Positions 19,880 to 28,678 are shown, counted from the first letter of the stretch. The stretch: DNA of 52,841 nt from an uncultured Pedobacter sp. (GCF_913776295.1 NZ_CAJYOJ010000027.1:1-52841); one strand, 5' to 3'. Numbers and translations are program-made. Notes: generated by a model not told the origin, from the letters alone.

Positions 19880-20239
19880 ACGTTATTTAGCGTTGCTTTA
19901 TCAAGGCTTTCCACACCATTAGGCAATAGCAGGAACAGACATCAATAAAGCGTTAATTTGTTTGATTGCTGAGCCGGAGAACTCATTTTCGAATATCATC
20001 ATAAAATAAGGGGCAAAAAAGCTCAACAAAGCCCTTTTCCACAGACAGTAACTTTCTGCTGACGAAAGCGACCTAATGTTTGATGAAACCCATAATATGT
20101 AAATCTGATTTTTTAAAAAAATAATAAATGCCTGGTCATCGCAATTGCGTAATACGCCTATAAACATGGGAACCATCACTTTTTATTATTTCTAAATTGT
20201 TTTTTATATTAAAGTCTCGTTAAAATCATTGCTACTTTT
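19880..20239. other. 360-nt non-coding gap ahead of the RHS operon
   Basis: This gap lies between the end of the fibre-like gene and the start of the six-gene exported operon, so it should hold the operon promoter. I found no convincing Bacteroidota -33/-7 pair and no strong hairpin. A minus-strand frame of 86 codons at 19919-20179 has no recognisable features and is not called. Confidence 0.5.
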
Positions 20240-21637
20240 TCATTTTCTTTTTGGTTGTTTGGTTATTAGTCGTATCACCTCTGCCCGTAATGTTAAAAGT
20301 ATTTGCTTTTGATCTTCTGCCTGCTTTTTCAGTATATTGATATCGTTTTGCTGGACAATCAGGGCTTTATCTTTTTGAATCAGATGCAAGGTCAACTCTT
20401 CTATCTTTTTCAATAGCAATAGATTCATTTCACCAATCTCCATCCCATCACGTTCGAATTCCGCAGCTGATGGTACCTCAGGCAGGTGTTTGTTCTTTTT
20501 AATATAATTTTCCAATTCATTCAGCGTTCCGAGTTTATATTCCTTTTCAAAAACATAATCTGGTGCACCCTGGCCATCCACGCGGATCTCATTAGCTTTA
20601 ATTTTACCATTAACGGTTAATTTTTCACTTGGTGTAGAAGTACCAATTCCAATATTGCCGTTTGGCCATATGGTCATTCTGGTCTTTAACCCATCGCCAT
20701 CACGGGTGTAAAATTTCAAACCTCCTCTGTCCACATACTGGCCAGTTCCGTAATAAGCTTCTACCCTTGCATTTTCCAGGGCAAAATTAGAATTAAAGAA
20801 ACCCAAGCTACCATAATCACGGTCAACCCCTGTATTATTGGGATTAGGGGTATCTGCCTTACTCAATGCTAAATTGCTATAGGTATGGTTATCTCTTGCA
20901 GTAACGCTGGCAAATGTTTCTCCTTGTGATGGAATTCCAAGAAAGTTACGAACGCTGGTTACATCAAATTTTCGAACGAATTCATCTCCTGAAGAGGCAA
21001 AAATGCCTGTAAGTCCCGTCGCACCAACCTCAAGCATTGCCTGAGTTCTAAAATAGTTTGCCTTTAAATGCCCTCCTTCGTCTCTTCTGGCCATCGTGTA
21101 AGGATTAGCATCATAAGCAAACCCTATAAAAGCTGAATTCCCAAGTTCCGAAACCAAGGCTAAACGATCCCAAGGTGTATGTTGTATACCGGCACCCCAA
21201 TCCCAGTTATTTCTTACCCATACAGCATTACTTGCAGTTTCAAACATTAGCTGGGCATTTCTGGAAGGCTGCCCTAAGCTGATTACCTTAAAATTAGAAC
21301 TGGTTACTGTGCCATGTGGTGTGTTGGTTAAGAACCCTCCTGCTGTTTCAAATTCATATAAACCAGGTTCCTGATAAGTATTAAAATCTGTGTTCCCGGT
21401 AACATAAGTACTCAATGCATAAGGGCCAACAAATGTCCTCATAGAAACAACGGGTGGCGAATGATCTGTAGATACGCCGATATCCCGTAAAGAATAGATA
21501 TCTATCTTATTTCGACCTGTCGTGTTATTTTTATTAATGGCTCCAGCATCGGCTAAGAAATGAACATTCTGTTGCGAAAATACAACAGTCGCATTGCAAA
21601 TCAATATCATATAAAGCCATATTCCTTTGCTTTTCAT
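20240..21637 (-). CDS. Secreted fibre-like protein with chaperone-type C-terminus, paralogue 1
   Basis: A 465-aa protein with a signal peptide (residues 1-21, ending TVVFS). The body is a beta-rich, glycine/asparagine-rich segment. A shared cassette begins near residue 325 with NIGIGTSTPSEKLTVNGKIK and continues through HLPEVPSAAEFERDG to GEMNLLLLKKIEELTLHLI near 415. The last 50 residues form a coiled coil. This C-terminal arrangement is common in Bacteroidota tail-fibre-domain proteins, where it is thought to act as a trimerisation or intramolecular chaperone module like that of phage fibres. Its start overlaps the stop of the next paralogue by one base (TAATG), so both come from one transcript. 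A surface adhesin is the most likely role. Confidence 0.82.
   Translation of the reverse strand: MKSKGIWLYMILICNATVVFSQQNVHFLADAGAINKNNTTGRNKIDIYSLRDIGVSTDHSPPVVSMRTFVGPYALSTYVTGNTDFNTYQEPGLYEFETAGGFLTNTPHGTVTSSNFKVISLGQPSRNAQLMFETASNAVWVRNNWDWGAGIQHTPWDRLALVSELGNSAFIGFAYDANPYTMARRDEGGHLKANYFRTQAMLEVGATGLTGIFASSGDEFVRKFDVTSVRNFLGIPSQGETFASVTARDNHTYSNLALSKADTPNPNNTGVDRDYGSLGFFNSNFALENARVEAYYGTGQYVDRGGLKFYTRDGDGLKTRMTIWPNGNIGIGTSTPSEKLTVNGKIKANEIRVDGQGAPDYVFEKEYKLGTLNELENYIKKNKHLPEVPSAAEFERDGMEIGEMNLLLLKKIEELTLHLIQKDKALIVQQNDINILKKQAEDQKQILLTLRAEVIRLITKQPKRK
20440..20640 (-). repeat. Shared C-terminal cassette, copy 1
   Basis: About 190 nt encoding the NGKIKANEIRVDGQG...KKNKHLPEVPSA block. It is nearly identical in DNA to copies at about 21770-21975 and 23740-23960, while sequences outside the cassette diverge. 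Confidence 0.8.
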
Positions 21638-23238
21638 TAGTTTTTATTTTTTATACTTTTTACCCTGCTATTTTTTTTCAATTCATCAATATCAGTTTGC
21701 TGTTTTCGGATTATTTTTTCCTGCGCGATCAAATGCAAGGTCAGCTCTTCTATCTTTTTCAATAGCAGCTTATTCATCTCGCCAACGGCCATTCCATCCC
21801 TTTCCAATTCCGCAGCTGATGGTACTTCAGGCAAGTGTTTGTTCTTTTTAATATAATTTTCCAATTCATTCAGCGTCCCAAGTTTGTATTTCTTTTCAAA
21901 AACATAATCTGGTGCACCCTGGCCATCTACACGGATCTCATTAGCTTTAATTTTTCCATTAACGGTTAATTTTTCTATTGGATTTAAGGTATTAATACCT
22001 ACATTACCGTTACCAGCTATTATGATATCATCGCCGTAAAACCATTCGGTAGGTTTACCATTTTTATTAAAGGATCGGCGTGTACCCAAAATCATTTTCC
22101 CTGTAGCATCACCATTATTACTATTTCCAGCTACGGTAATAATCCTTCCCTGGCCCCATGGGTTACTTCCATCAACCGATGCTGGTACAACAAATTCTAT
22201 TTGTGCACCCCGATCGGCTGTTCTTCCTCCTGTATTGGCCTGTACAACCAAGCCAGTACCAGCAAATTGATAGCTATTTCCACCATCAGTTGTAGCATAT
22301 GCCCCACTAAGATGTAACAGACCTGCTGGTGTATTGGTACCAATTCCAACATTACCTACAGTAAAATAAGTTGGCGTAACATTATTATTCGCGAGTTGGA
22401 TTACAGGATTACCTCCCCCATTTGCGCTGGTTATCCTAATTCCATTGCTAAAACGATGGGTGGCCCATCCGTCGTTTAAATCAACGATGTCTCCATCATC
22501 AGCAAGTTTTATTCCCCCTCCGGTAGTATTACCTTTTGATACCAACAGATTACCAGAAACAGCAATATCGCCATCGGCAACCTCTAATTTTGAGGTTGGA
22601 TTAGGAGTGCCAATCCCGATAAAGCGGTTATTTGCCCGTATATGGAAAATATCATTATACTGTATACCATTATAGTGATTACTTATCGTAAAGTCTTCTC
22701 CAGAATAGTCAGAATAACCTAAAGCCCAGTTTCCATTATAATTCCCTCCAGATGGATCATTCTTCGCAAGACGTAATCCCGCCCAGCCATTCGGCTTAAC
22801 AATCAATATCCCTTCACTCCACGCATCATATTTAGCCCTTATTTTCAAATTATCTTCAAAAATGCCATTACCGTTTACATGTAATCTGGCGTTGGCATTC
22901 ATGGTGCCTAGTCCAAGGTTACCCGCCAAATCCAGATGAAGGCGGGGAATGCCCTGTGTGAATAATTTTATTCCTTGAAATCCTGATAAATAAACATACG
23001 GTGGAACATTGTCTACTTCGTTATACCAGCCTAAACTGTAATAAGATACATCTTTACCCAGGTAATTAAAACGATCCCAAAAGTTGTAAGCGACAGCTGG
23101 TTTATTTTCACCTGCTTCAAAAGTTTGGGCAAAACAACAGCTGTGAATATTGATCAAAAAAAAGATCGACAGAAAATACAGGAAAACACTCTTAAGTTGT
23201 TTGCCATAAAAAAAACAAAAACGGATTACGATCATCAT
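21637..23238 (-). CDS. Secreted fibre-like protein with chaperone-type C-terminus, paralogue 2
   Basis: A 533-aa protein with an unusually long N-terminal region before the signal peptide (about residues 1-38, ending HSCCFA-Q). A later start is possible, but no internal Met is well placed. Repeated GIGT-type beta-helix turns (LGLGTMNANARLHVNG, GIGTPNPTSKLEVADG, GIGTNTPAGLLHLSG) run through the body. Residues about 233-266 contain KLADDGDIVDLNDGWATHRF, shared with paralogue 3. The common C-terminal cassette lies at about 409-493, followed by a coiled coil ending DELKKNSRVKSIKNKN. It is followed by paralogue 1 with a one-base overlap. An element upstream at 23452-23515 is duplicated before paralogue 3. 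Function is probably adhesive, inferred from architecture. Confidence 0.82.
   Translation of the reverse strand: MMIVIRFCFFYGKQLKSVFLYFLSIFFLINIHSCCFAQTFEAGENKPAVAYNFWDRFNYLGKDVSYYSLGWYNEVDNVPPYVYLSGFQGIKLFTQGIPRLHLDLAGNLGLGTMNANARLHVNGNGIFEDNLKIRAKYDAWSEGILIVKPNGWAGLRLAKNDPSGGNYNGNWALGYSDYSGEDFTISNHYNGIQYNDIFHIRANNRFIGIGTPNPTSKLEVADGDIAVSGNLLVSKGNTTGGGIKLADDGDIVDLNDGWATHRFSNGIRITSANGGGNPVIQLANNNVTPTYFTVGNVGIGTNTPAGLLHLSGAYATTDGGNSYQFAGTGLVVQANTGGRTADRGAQIEFVVPASVDGSNPWGQGRIITVAGNSNNGDATGKMILGTRRSFNKNGKPTEWFYGDDIIIAGNGNVGINTLNPIEKLTVNGKIKANEIRVDGQGAPDYVFEKKYKLGTLNELENYIKKNKHLPEVPSAAELERDGMAVGEMNKLLLKKIEELTLHLIAQEKIIRKQQTDIDELKKNSRVKSIKNKN
21770..21975 (-). repeat. Shared C-terminal cassette, copy 2
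   Basis: Nearly identical in DNA to copies at 20440-20640 and 23740-23960. Differences among the three are scattered single bases, about one in twenty by eye. Confidence 0.8.
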
Positions 23239-23609
23239 TTTTTTATCACTTTGATTAATTAACGTTAGCTCAAAATTGCACTACTCAGCACGCTAACTGC
23301 AAACACTACCAATTACACAACTGGTGTTTTACCTATCTATTTATATTGGGTTAACAATCAAGATGTATACATTTTGTCTGTTTGTATAGTGGTGAAATTC
23401 TGTACTAATATGGGTGGAAAAAAACAAAATGCATATCTCTAAGCTAAGGCATTACACATAATGGATGTATTTATACTTTGAACAAGTTAAAATGTATGAC
23501 GAAACTACATTTTTTACTAAGTCTGTTTTCTAACTCAACGTATACTTAAAATGAAATAATTTTGAAAGGCAACAATAGTCGGATATAATAACTATTTGAA
23601 AAAGAAGTT
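23239..23609. promoter_or_regulatory. 371-nt gap before paralogue 2, with inverted repeats
   Basis: This region holds the likely promoter for paralogues 2 and 1. Visible structure includes an imperfect hairpin (AAACACTACC at 23301 against TGGTGTTT near 23322), a 6-bp inverted repeat TATACA/TGTATA near 23366-23388, and a 64-nt element at 23452-23515 that matches one upstream of paralogue 3. No clear -33/-7 promoter pair was found. Confidence 0.5.
23452..23515. promoter_or_regulatory. Duplicated upstream element, copy A
   Basis: It begins TTACACATA and contains a 27-nt core at 23480-23506 that matches copy B (25398-25424) at 23 of 27 positions. The core is flanked by complementary arms (ATGTATTT at 23465-23472 and AAACTACAT at 23502-23510, with one bulged base) and a T run. 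It lies about 215-275 nt before the start of paralogue 2. Confidence 0.55.
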
Positions 23610-25178
23610 TCATTTCTTAATAGATTTTATTTTTCTCTCCAATTGAGTAATTTTTGAACGCTGAACATCTAAGATTCTGGCTCGTTCAGTATTTAGCTTA
23701 TGTTCGTCTATAAGATAGAGAGTAAGTTCTTCTATTTTTTTGAGCAGCAACTTATTCATTTCACCAACGGCTATTCCGTCCCTTTCAAATTCCGCAGCTG
23801 ATGGTACTTCAGGCAAGTGTTTGTTCTTTTTAATAAAATTTTCCAATTCATTCAGCGTTCCGAGTTTATATTTCTTTTCAAAAACATAATCTGGTGCACC
23901 CTGGCCATCCACACGGATTTCATTGGCCTTAATTTTACCATTAACGGTTAGTTTTTCGCTAGGTGTGGTTGTACCGATACCTACATTGCCTTTATGATAT
24001 ACATTGCCCATTGCATCGAAGGAATGATACAAATTTCCACTGTAGTTTCCACAGCTATAGCCTACGCACGAGTTTCCATAGATCCTGAAAGATTCCGTTT
24101 CGTCATCATTAAGCTGGAGTTCTAACCAATTTGTATTCGCTCCCCCCTGAACTTTCCTTAAACGGTAAGGATCGGAATCATCTCCTCCATCCGCATTTCG
24201 AAAAGCAATCTCCGGGGTACTAATAATCCCTCTCACATCGAAAGCTGTTGATGGCGATGAGGTACCAATTCCAATATTTCCATTTCCATTCATGGTCATC
24301 AGCTCTTTTTCAACGCCCTGATTATTATGGTTATAAAATGTAAATCCACCATTAGAACCAGCACCCTGGTTAGCAATAAAGCTCGCTTCACCCCTACCAC
24401 CAGACCGGTTAGAACCGATTAACATTTTCCCTGTTCCGTTCAAATAGCCAAGATTTCCACTGGTTGAATTTGGATCAATGTTGCTCCCAAATACAGCAGT
24501 TCCCAAAACCTCAAATGCGCCAAGGGGGTTCTGCGTACCAATACCAAACCCGTTTGAGCCAAATAAGGTTGGGTGATGATTCCCATTAGACAATTGGATT
24601 ACTGGCATCCCACCTGAATTTGCATCATTGATCCTAATTCCATAGCTAAAACGATGGGTGGCCCATCCGTCATTCAAGTCAACGATATCTCCATCATCGG
24701 CTAGCTTAATACCACCCCCGGTTGCATTGTCAGAAGAAACGTAAAGAGTGCCGGAAGATCTGATATGTCCTGCCACATCAAGTTTAAAAGCTGGATTTTG
24801 ATTGCCTATGCCTATATTACCTGAAGGGGGCATAAAAAGCCCTTCAGTTGTCAGGTTGCTACCTCCCGGCTGCAAACCAAATGTGCTTGAGTTGTTTAAA
24901 AGACCTAAGCCATAAACCATATTGCCGTCTCTGATCAGCGAAATATGGAACAAGTTTCCCTGGTTAGCCGGGCGTGCAACTTGTAAAAAACCGTATCTGG
25001 ATGGATCGTAAGCATCTCCGACATCAAGCGAAGAATTAATTCTGAGTCCATTATTGGTTATATTGCCACGATTAGTTACGCTTTGTAAAGTTTCCTGCGC
25101 ATTTGATTGCAACAACCCACTAAAAATTGCTAAAACCGTACCAATAAATCTTAATTTTTGATTGCAGTTAGGTTTCAT
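23610..25178 (-). CDS. Secreted fibre-like protein with chaperone-type C-terminus, paralogue 3
   Basis: A 522-aa protein with a signal peptide (residues 1-27, ending LLQSNA-Q). The body has several GIG(N/T)-type turns (NIGIGNQNPAFKLDVAG, NIGIGTSSPSTAFDVRG) that fit a beta-helical fibre. Residues about 146-179 share KLADDGDIVDLNDGWATHRF with paralogue 2. The common cassette lies at about 396-480 and a coiled coil ends the protein (ERARILDVQRSKITQLERK). It is separated from paralogue 2 by 371 nt, so it is probably a separate transcript. It is divergent from the LytTR response regulator across a 307-nt region holding copy B of the shared element, which makes control by that regulator plausible. 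Confidence 0.82.
   Translation of the reverse strand: MKPNCNQKLRFIGTVLAIFSGLLQSNAQETLQSVTNRGNITNNGLRINSSLDVGDAYDPSRYGFLQVARPANQGNLFHISLIRDGNMVYGLGLLNNSSTFGLQPGGSNLTTEGLFMPPSGNIGIGNQNPAFKLDVAGHIRSSGTLYVSSDNATGGGIKLADDGDIVDLNDGWATHRFSYGIRINDANSGGMPVIQLSNGNHHPTLFGSNGFGIGTQNPLGAFEVLGTAVFGSNIDPNSTSGNLGYLNGTGKMLIGSNRSGGRGEASFIANQGAGSNGGFTFYNHNNQGVEKELMTMNGNGNIGIGTSSPSTAFDVRGIISTPEIAFRNADGGDDSDPYRLRKVQGGANTNWLELQLNDDETESFRIYGNSCVGYSCGNYSGNLYHSFDAMGNVYHKGNVGIGTTTPSEKLTVNGKIKANEIRVDGQGAPDYVFEKKYKLGTLNELENFIKKNKHLPEVPSAAEFERDGIAVGEMNKLLLKKIEELTLYLIDEHKLNTERARILDVQRSKITQLERKIKSIKK
23740..23960 (-). repeat. Shared C-terminal cassette, copy 3
   Basis: Third copy of the cassette, nearly identical in DNA to 20440-20640 and 21770-21975, in the paralogue next to the response regulator. 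Confidence 0.8.
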
Positions 25179-25243
25179 TTTTTCTTTATTTTATTTGCTC
25201 TGTATGATGGATTACTGTTTTTTTTATTGATAACCTAATGAAA

Positions 25244-25288
25244 ACTGACTAAATGCATTACATTGAAAGTCAGTCAATGTATATGCAT
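25244..25288. repeat. Interlocked inverted repeats in the divergent control region
   Basis: Arms ACTGACT (25244-25250) and AGTCAGT (25268-25274) form one perfect inverted repeat. Arms ATGCATTACATTGA (25253-25266) and TCAATGTATATGCAT (25274-25288) form a second with one extra base. The arm order is a-b-a'-b'. This could be overlapping protein sites or alternative RNA structures. Confidence 0.55.
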
Positions 25289-25369
25289 CATTTTTGTTTG
25301 AGAAGGATGGATAAATTATCATCGAAGATGAGCGAAATAAAATAAAAATCATATGCCCAGGTGCTACAT

Positions 25370-25435
25370 TTACACATAAAGGCAGTTTTTGTATTATGAA
25401 CAGTATAAAATGTATGATGAAACTGCTTTTTTTTT
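25370..25435. promoter_or_regulatory. Duplicated upstream element, copy B
   Basis: It begins TTACACATA and has a core at 25398-25424 matching copy A. The flanking arms GCAGTTT (25382-25388) and AAACTGC (25420-25426) are perfectly complementary and followed by nine T. The arm bases differ from copy A but still pair. It lies about 190-260 nt before paralogue 3 and about 50 nt before the preferred regulator start. Confidence 0.55.
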
Positions 25436-25485
25436 GTTATTTATCGATACAGATTATATATTTGGGTGAAATAGCTCTCTCCTAT

Positions 25486-26223
25486 ATGAAATTAAAGTGT
25501 ATTGCAGTAGATGATGATCCTGCAAACTTAGATTTACTCTGTGATTATCTCAACTCGCTCGACGACTATGAACTTTTAGAAAGTTTTACAGACCCCATTA
25601 AAGCGATGAAACACATTACTGCAGGCGATAGTCTTGATATTGTTTTCATGGACATTGAGATGCCAGGTCTTTCAGGAATAGATTTAGCCAAGATTATCCG
25701 CGATAAAACAAGAAACCTGATTTTTACAACAGCACATTCCAGATACGCACTAGATGCATTTGAAATCGAAGCTGATGCTTTTCTCCTCAAACCCTTCTCT
25801 CTGGGCCATTTTGCTTCAGTGCTACATAAATTACACAGCAGGCGTTTGCTCTCCATCCCGGAGAAAAAAAATGATGAGCAGTATTTCTTTATTAAAAGTA
25901 AAAATGATAAATCAAAATTGGTAAAAATCAGGTTTGATGAAATTGTGGCAATAGAAAGCATTCAGAATTACATTTCGATATATACTACCCAAAAAACTGT
26001 TATTGCGCATATCACCCTTACAAAAATCAAAGAAATACTCAAGCATAATAGTTCATTTATTCAAATTCACAGGTCTTTTATCATTTCAAGAAACTATCTG
26101 GAGGAAATAGAAAATAATCTGGTGAGAATGAAAAACGATCTTTTACTAACCATTGGTGAAAATTACCGTGATGAACTTATCGGTTTCGTAAAAACAAAAA
26201 CAATTAAAACCGGACGAAATTAA
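25486..26223 (+). CDS. LytTR-family response regulator, orphan
   Basis: The start at MKLKCIAVDDDPAN gives 245 residues. An upstream in-frame ATG at 25396 would add 30 hydrophobic residues overlapping a duplicated non-coding element, so it is not used. The receiver domain (1-120) has the acidic cluster D9-D10-D11, phospho-acceptor Asp56 in VFMDIEMPG, Thr81 and Lys102. The LytTR DNA-binding domain covers about 145-240 (KIRFDEIVAIESIQNYISIY, then IQIHRSFIIS). This is the LytR/AlgR class that binds direct-repeat sites. No partner histidine kinase is present in the window. Its position opposite a fibre-like gene, with a shared upstream element in front of two fibre transcription units, suggests it controls them and perhaps itself. 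Confidence 0.9.
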   Translation: MKLKCIAVDDDPANLDLLCDYLNSLDDYELLESFTDPIKAMKHITAGDSLDIVFMDIEMPGLSGIDLAKIIRDKTRNLIFTTAHSRYALDAFEIEADAFLLKPFSLGHFASVLHKLHSRRLLSIPEKKNDEQYFFIKSKNDKSKLVKIRFDEIVAIESIQNYISIYTTQKTVIAHITLTKIKEILKHNSSFIQIHRSFIISRNYLEEIENNLVRMKNDLLLTIGENYRDELIGFVKTKTIKTGRN

Positions 26224-26441
26224 TTAACATTAAGGTTATTTAAATTATAAAAGATAACCTGATGTAATGTATAAAAATTGTTAATATCTTAAAAAAGCAC
26301 AACACTTCTCAATTTTGCCGTGTTACGAATGCAAATGTTCAATGACACATATTATGCTACCACTTCAAATCAAACTCAACTGAATATCATGCCGTGAAAC
26401 TATTGACAGAGAACAAATGTTAGTGATAGTAAATATGAACA

Positions 26442-26825
26442 ATGAGCGAAAAACAATCAACAGGCGCGCCGGGCGACCATTTGGCCAATGAACGTACTTT
26501 TTTAGCCTGGATCAGGACTAGTATAGCTGTTATGGGTTTTGGATTTGTAGTGGTAAAATTCTCCTTATTCATCAAGCAGATCTCGTTGGCCCTTGGAACT
26601 AAAGTTTCTGTGCACCAGACCGGCGATTCGAGAAAAATCGGGATATTGTTGGTTGCGCTTGGCACCATCACCATTATACTATCGTTTTTAAGGTATCAGA
26701 AAACGAAGTTTCAACTGGAAAAAGGGCTTTATTACCATTCTACAATATTTATTAAGGCAATTACCGTGATGATCTTTGCTGCCAGTATCGCGTTGCTTAT
26801 TTATCTGATGAAAGCTGTTTCTTGA
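26442..26825 (+). CDS. DUF202/YidH-family inner membrane protein
   Basis: A 127-aa protein with the family signature LANERTFLAWIRTSIAVMGF at residues 13-32. Three hydrophobic segments (about 24-44, 66-84 and 101-122) give a small inner membrane protein of normal length for the family. The function of DUF202 proteins is unsettled; in some bacteria they are linked to membrane or metal stress. It stands alone, with 218 nt before it and 214 nt after it. A small inverted repeat AGGTTAT/ATAACCT at 26233-26260 lies between it and the response regulator. Confidence 0.88.
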   Translation: MSEKQSTGAPGDHLANERTFLAWIRTSIAVMGFGFVVVKFSLFIKQISLALGTKVSVHQTGDSRKIGILLVALGTITIILSFLRYQKTKFQLEKGLYYHSTIFIKAITVMIFAASIALLIYLMKAVS

Positions 26826-27039
26826 CGTTCAATAAAATAAGACAATTAAAATATATAGAGCTGTAGGCCCTGCATTTTTATTGTATTGCTAGCAGCTAAA
26901 CTAATAAATATCATTACTCTTCAATTCAACTTTAAATACAATCCTGTAAAAATATCATCGGTTCTGTCATTTTTCTTCCAAACAATATCATAGAAATCCA
27001 GTTTCCACTAGTGAGCAATCTGAGTGGACATCCTTAGCT

Positions 27040-28587
27040 ATGGGAAAAAAGTATAAAATATTACGGCTCGTGTTGGGCGACCAGCTCAACACACAGCACT
27101 CCTGGTTTGAGAAGGCAGCGCCTGATACGTTGCACGTATTGATGGAAGTAAAAACAGAAACCAATTATGTTTGGCACCACATCCAGAAAGCATGTGCGTT
27201 TTTCGCAGCAATGGAAAACTTTGCCGAATGGTTAAACGCTAATGGATTTGAAACTATTTACCTGCAACTCGACGACCCGAAGAACAAACAAAATTTTTCA
27301 GATAACCTGAACTACTTAATAAAGAAATTCGGAATAACAGAATTCCACTATCAGTTGCCTGATGAATATCGGCTCGACCAGGAACTGAGTAAGTTCTGCA
27401 ATAACTTAAATATCGCCAGCCGAGTTTTTGATACCGAGCACTTTTACACTGGCAGAACTGAGTTAGCAGATTTCTTTTCGGGTAAAAAAGAATTGTTGAT
27501 GGAAAGTTTCTACCGGGCTATGCGTTTGAAACATCACATCTTGTTAGATGATGGCAACGATCCGCTGGGAGGCAAATGGAATTTCGACCAGGAAAACCGC
27601 AGGAAACTCCCTAAAAACCACCAACCAAACCCTCCCCTTTTATTTGATAACGATGTAAGCAAAACATATGAAAGAATAAGAACTGCAAAGATTAAGACCA
27701 TTGGCAATGTAGATCCCAAAAATTTGCTCTGGCCTGTAAACAGGCATCAGTCTTTAAAACTTCTACGCTATTTCTGCGAAAATTGCCTTCCGCTATTTGG
27801 CACTTTCCAGGACGCGATGCATACCCAAGAATGGTCTCTTTATCATTCTCGCCTGTCTTTCAGTATGAACACCAAACTTATTTCACCGGTTGAGGTAGTC
27901 AACTTTGCGATTAACTACTGGAGGGAAAATAAGAAATCGATCACTATAAATCAGATAGAAGGGTTTGTTCGGCAGATTTTGGGCTGGCGTGAATACATGC
28001 GGGGGATTTACTGGATGAAAATGCCTGCATTTGAAAAAATGAACTTCTTTGACCATAACAGAAAACTTCCAAAATGGTACTGGACAGGAAAAACGGATAT
28101 GAACTGTTTAAAACATTCCATTAACCAGTCTTTGGAATATGCCTATGCGCATCACATCCAGCGATTAATGATCACAGGAAATTTTGCGCTGCTTGCCGGC
28201 ATCCATCCAGATGAAGTTGATTTTTGGTACCTGGGTATCTACATTGATGCGATACAGTGGGTAGAAATTACCAATACCAGAGGAATGAGCCAATATGCAG
28301 ATGGCGGAATTACAGGTTCCAAACCCTATACCGCCACCGCAAACTACATCCATAAGATGAGCAATTACTGCGATAACTGCAAGTACGACCGAACAGAAAA
28401 AACCGGCGAAAATTCCTGCCCGTTTAACAGCCTGTATTGGGACTTCCATGATAGAAACCGAAACAAGCTTGGCAAAAACCGCCGGCTTTCTATGGTTTAC
28501 CGGATCTGGGATAAAATGGATGCCAATTTGAGATCCGAGGTGCTGAAAAGAGCAGACTTTGTCTTAAAAAATCTGGACAATCTTTGA
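27040..28587 (+). CDS. phrB: FeS-type prokaryotic photolyase ((6-4) photolyase / DPRP family)
   Basis: A 515-aa protein opening with KILRLVLGDQLNTQHSWF, the Rossmann-like antenna domain of deoxyribodipyrimidine photolyase-related proteins. The C-terminal FAD-binding region includes WREYMRGIYW and NTRGMSQYADGG. Four cysteines at 356, 444, 447 and 460 (MNCLKH; YCDNC; NSCPF) have the 88-3-13 spacing of the [4Fe-4S] ligands known from Agrobacterium PhrB. Family members repair UV-induced (6-4) photoproducts using light, FAD and a lumazine antenna. The gene is single and not in an operon. An inverted repeat CCACAAG/CTTGTGG (28593-28649) follows it in the convergent gap with the LysR gene. Identification is strong; (6-4) specificity is taken from the family. 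Confidence 0.92.
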   Translation: MGKKYKILRLVLGDQLNTQHSWFEKAAPDTLHVLMEVKTETNYVWHHIQKACAFFAAMENFAEWLNANGFETIYLQLDDPKNKQNFSDNLNYLIKKFGITEFHYQLPDEYRLDQELSKFCNNLNIASRVFDTEHFYTGRTELADFFSGKKELLMESFYRAMRLKHHILLDDGNDPLGGKWNFDQENRRKLPKNHQPNPPLLFDNDVSKTYERIRTAKIKTIGNVDPKNLLWPVNRHQSLKLLRYFCENCLPLFGTFQDAMHTQEWSLYHSRLSFSMNTKLISPVEVVNFAINYWRENKKSITINQIEGFVRQILGWREYMRGIYWMKMPAFEKMNFFDHNRKLPKWYWTGKTDMNCLKHSINQSLEYAYAHHIQRLMITGNFALLAGIHPDEVDFWYLGIYIDAIQWVEITNTRGMSQYADGGITGSKPYTATANYIHKMSNYCDNCKYDRTEKTGENSCPFNSLYWDFHDRNRNKLGKNRRLSMVYRIWDKMDANLRSEVLKRADFVLKNLDNL

Positions 28588-28678
28588 TGTAACCACAAGT
28601 ATAAATTGGAATGTGTAACAAGATTTAACATCACCGCATTTTCTTGTGGCTATAAAAAAGAAATGTCTGCTCAATAAA

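Larger units (their letters stand above)
25179..25485. promoter_or_regulatory. Divergent control region between paralogue 3 and the LytTR regulator
   Basis: This 307-nt region should hold both divergent promoters. It contains two interlocked inverted repeats at 25244-25288 and copy B of the duplicated element at 25370-25435. Because copy B overlaps the longer possible reading frame of the regulator, the shorter regulator start at 25486 is preferred. Confidence 0.6.

Noticed and set aside
19919..20179. Minus-strand 86-codon frame in the gap before the RHS operon
   Set aside because: No family resemblance, no convincing start context, and composition like the surrounding non-coding DNA.
20440..23960. 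The three cassette repeats as a CRISPR or transposon
   Set aside because: They are coding, about 1.3-2 kb apart, and encode the same protein module in frame; no transposase or terminal repeats are seen.
25396..25485. Upstream extension of the LytTR regulator by 30 residues
   Set aside because: The extra residues precede a complete receiver domain start and overlap an element that is duplicated in a non-coding position elsewhere.
26862..26880. Possible terminator after the DUF202 gene
   Set aside because: TGTAGG/CCTGCA pairing leaves almost no loop, so the usable stem is only four to five base pairs.
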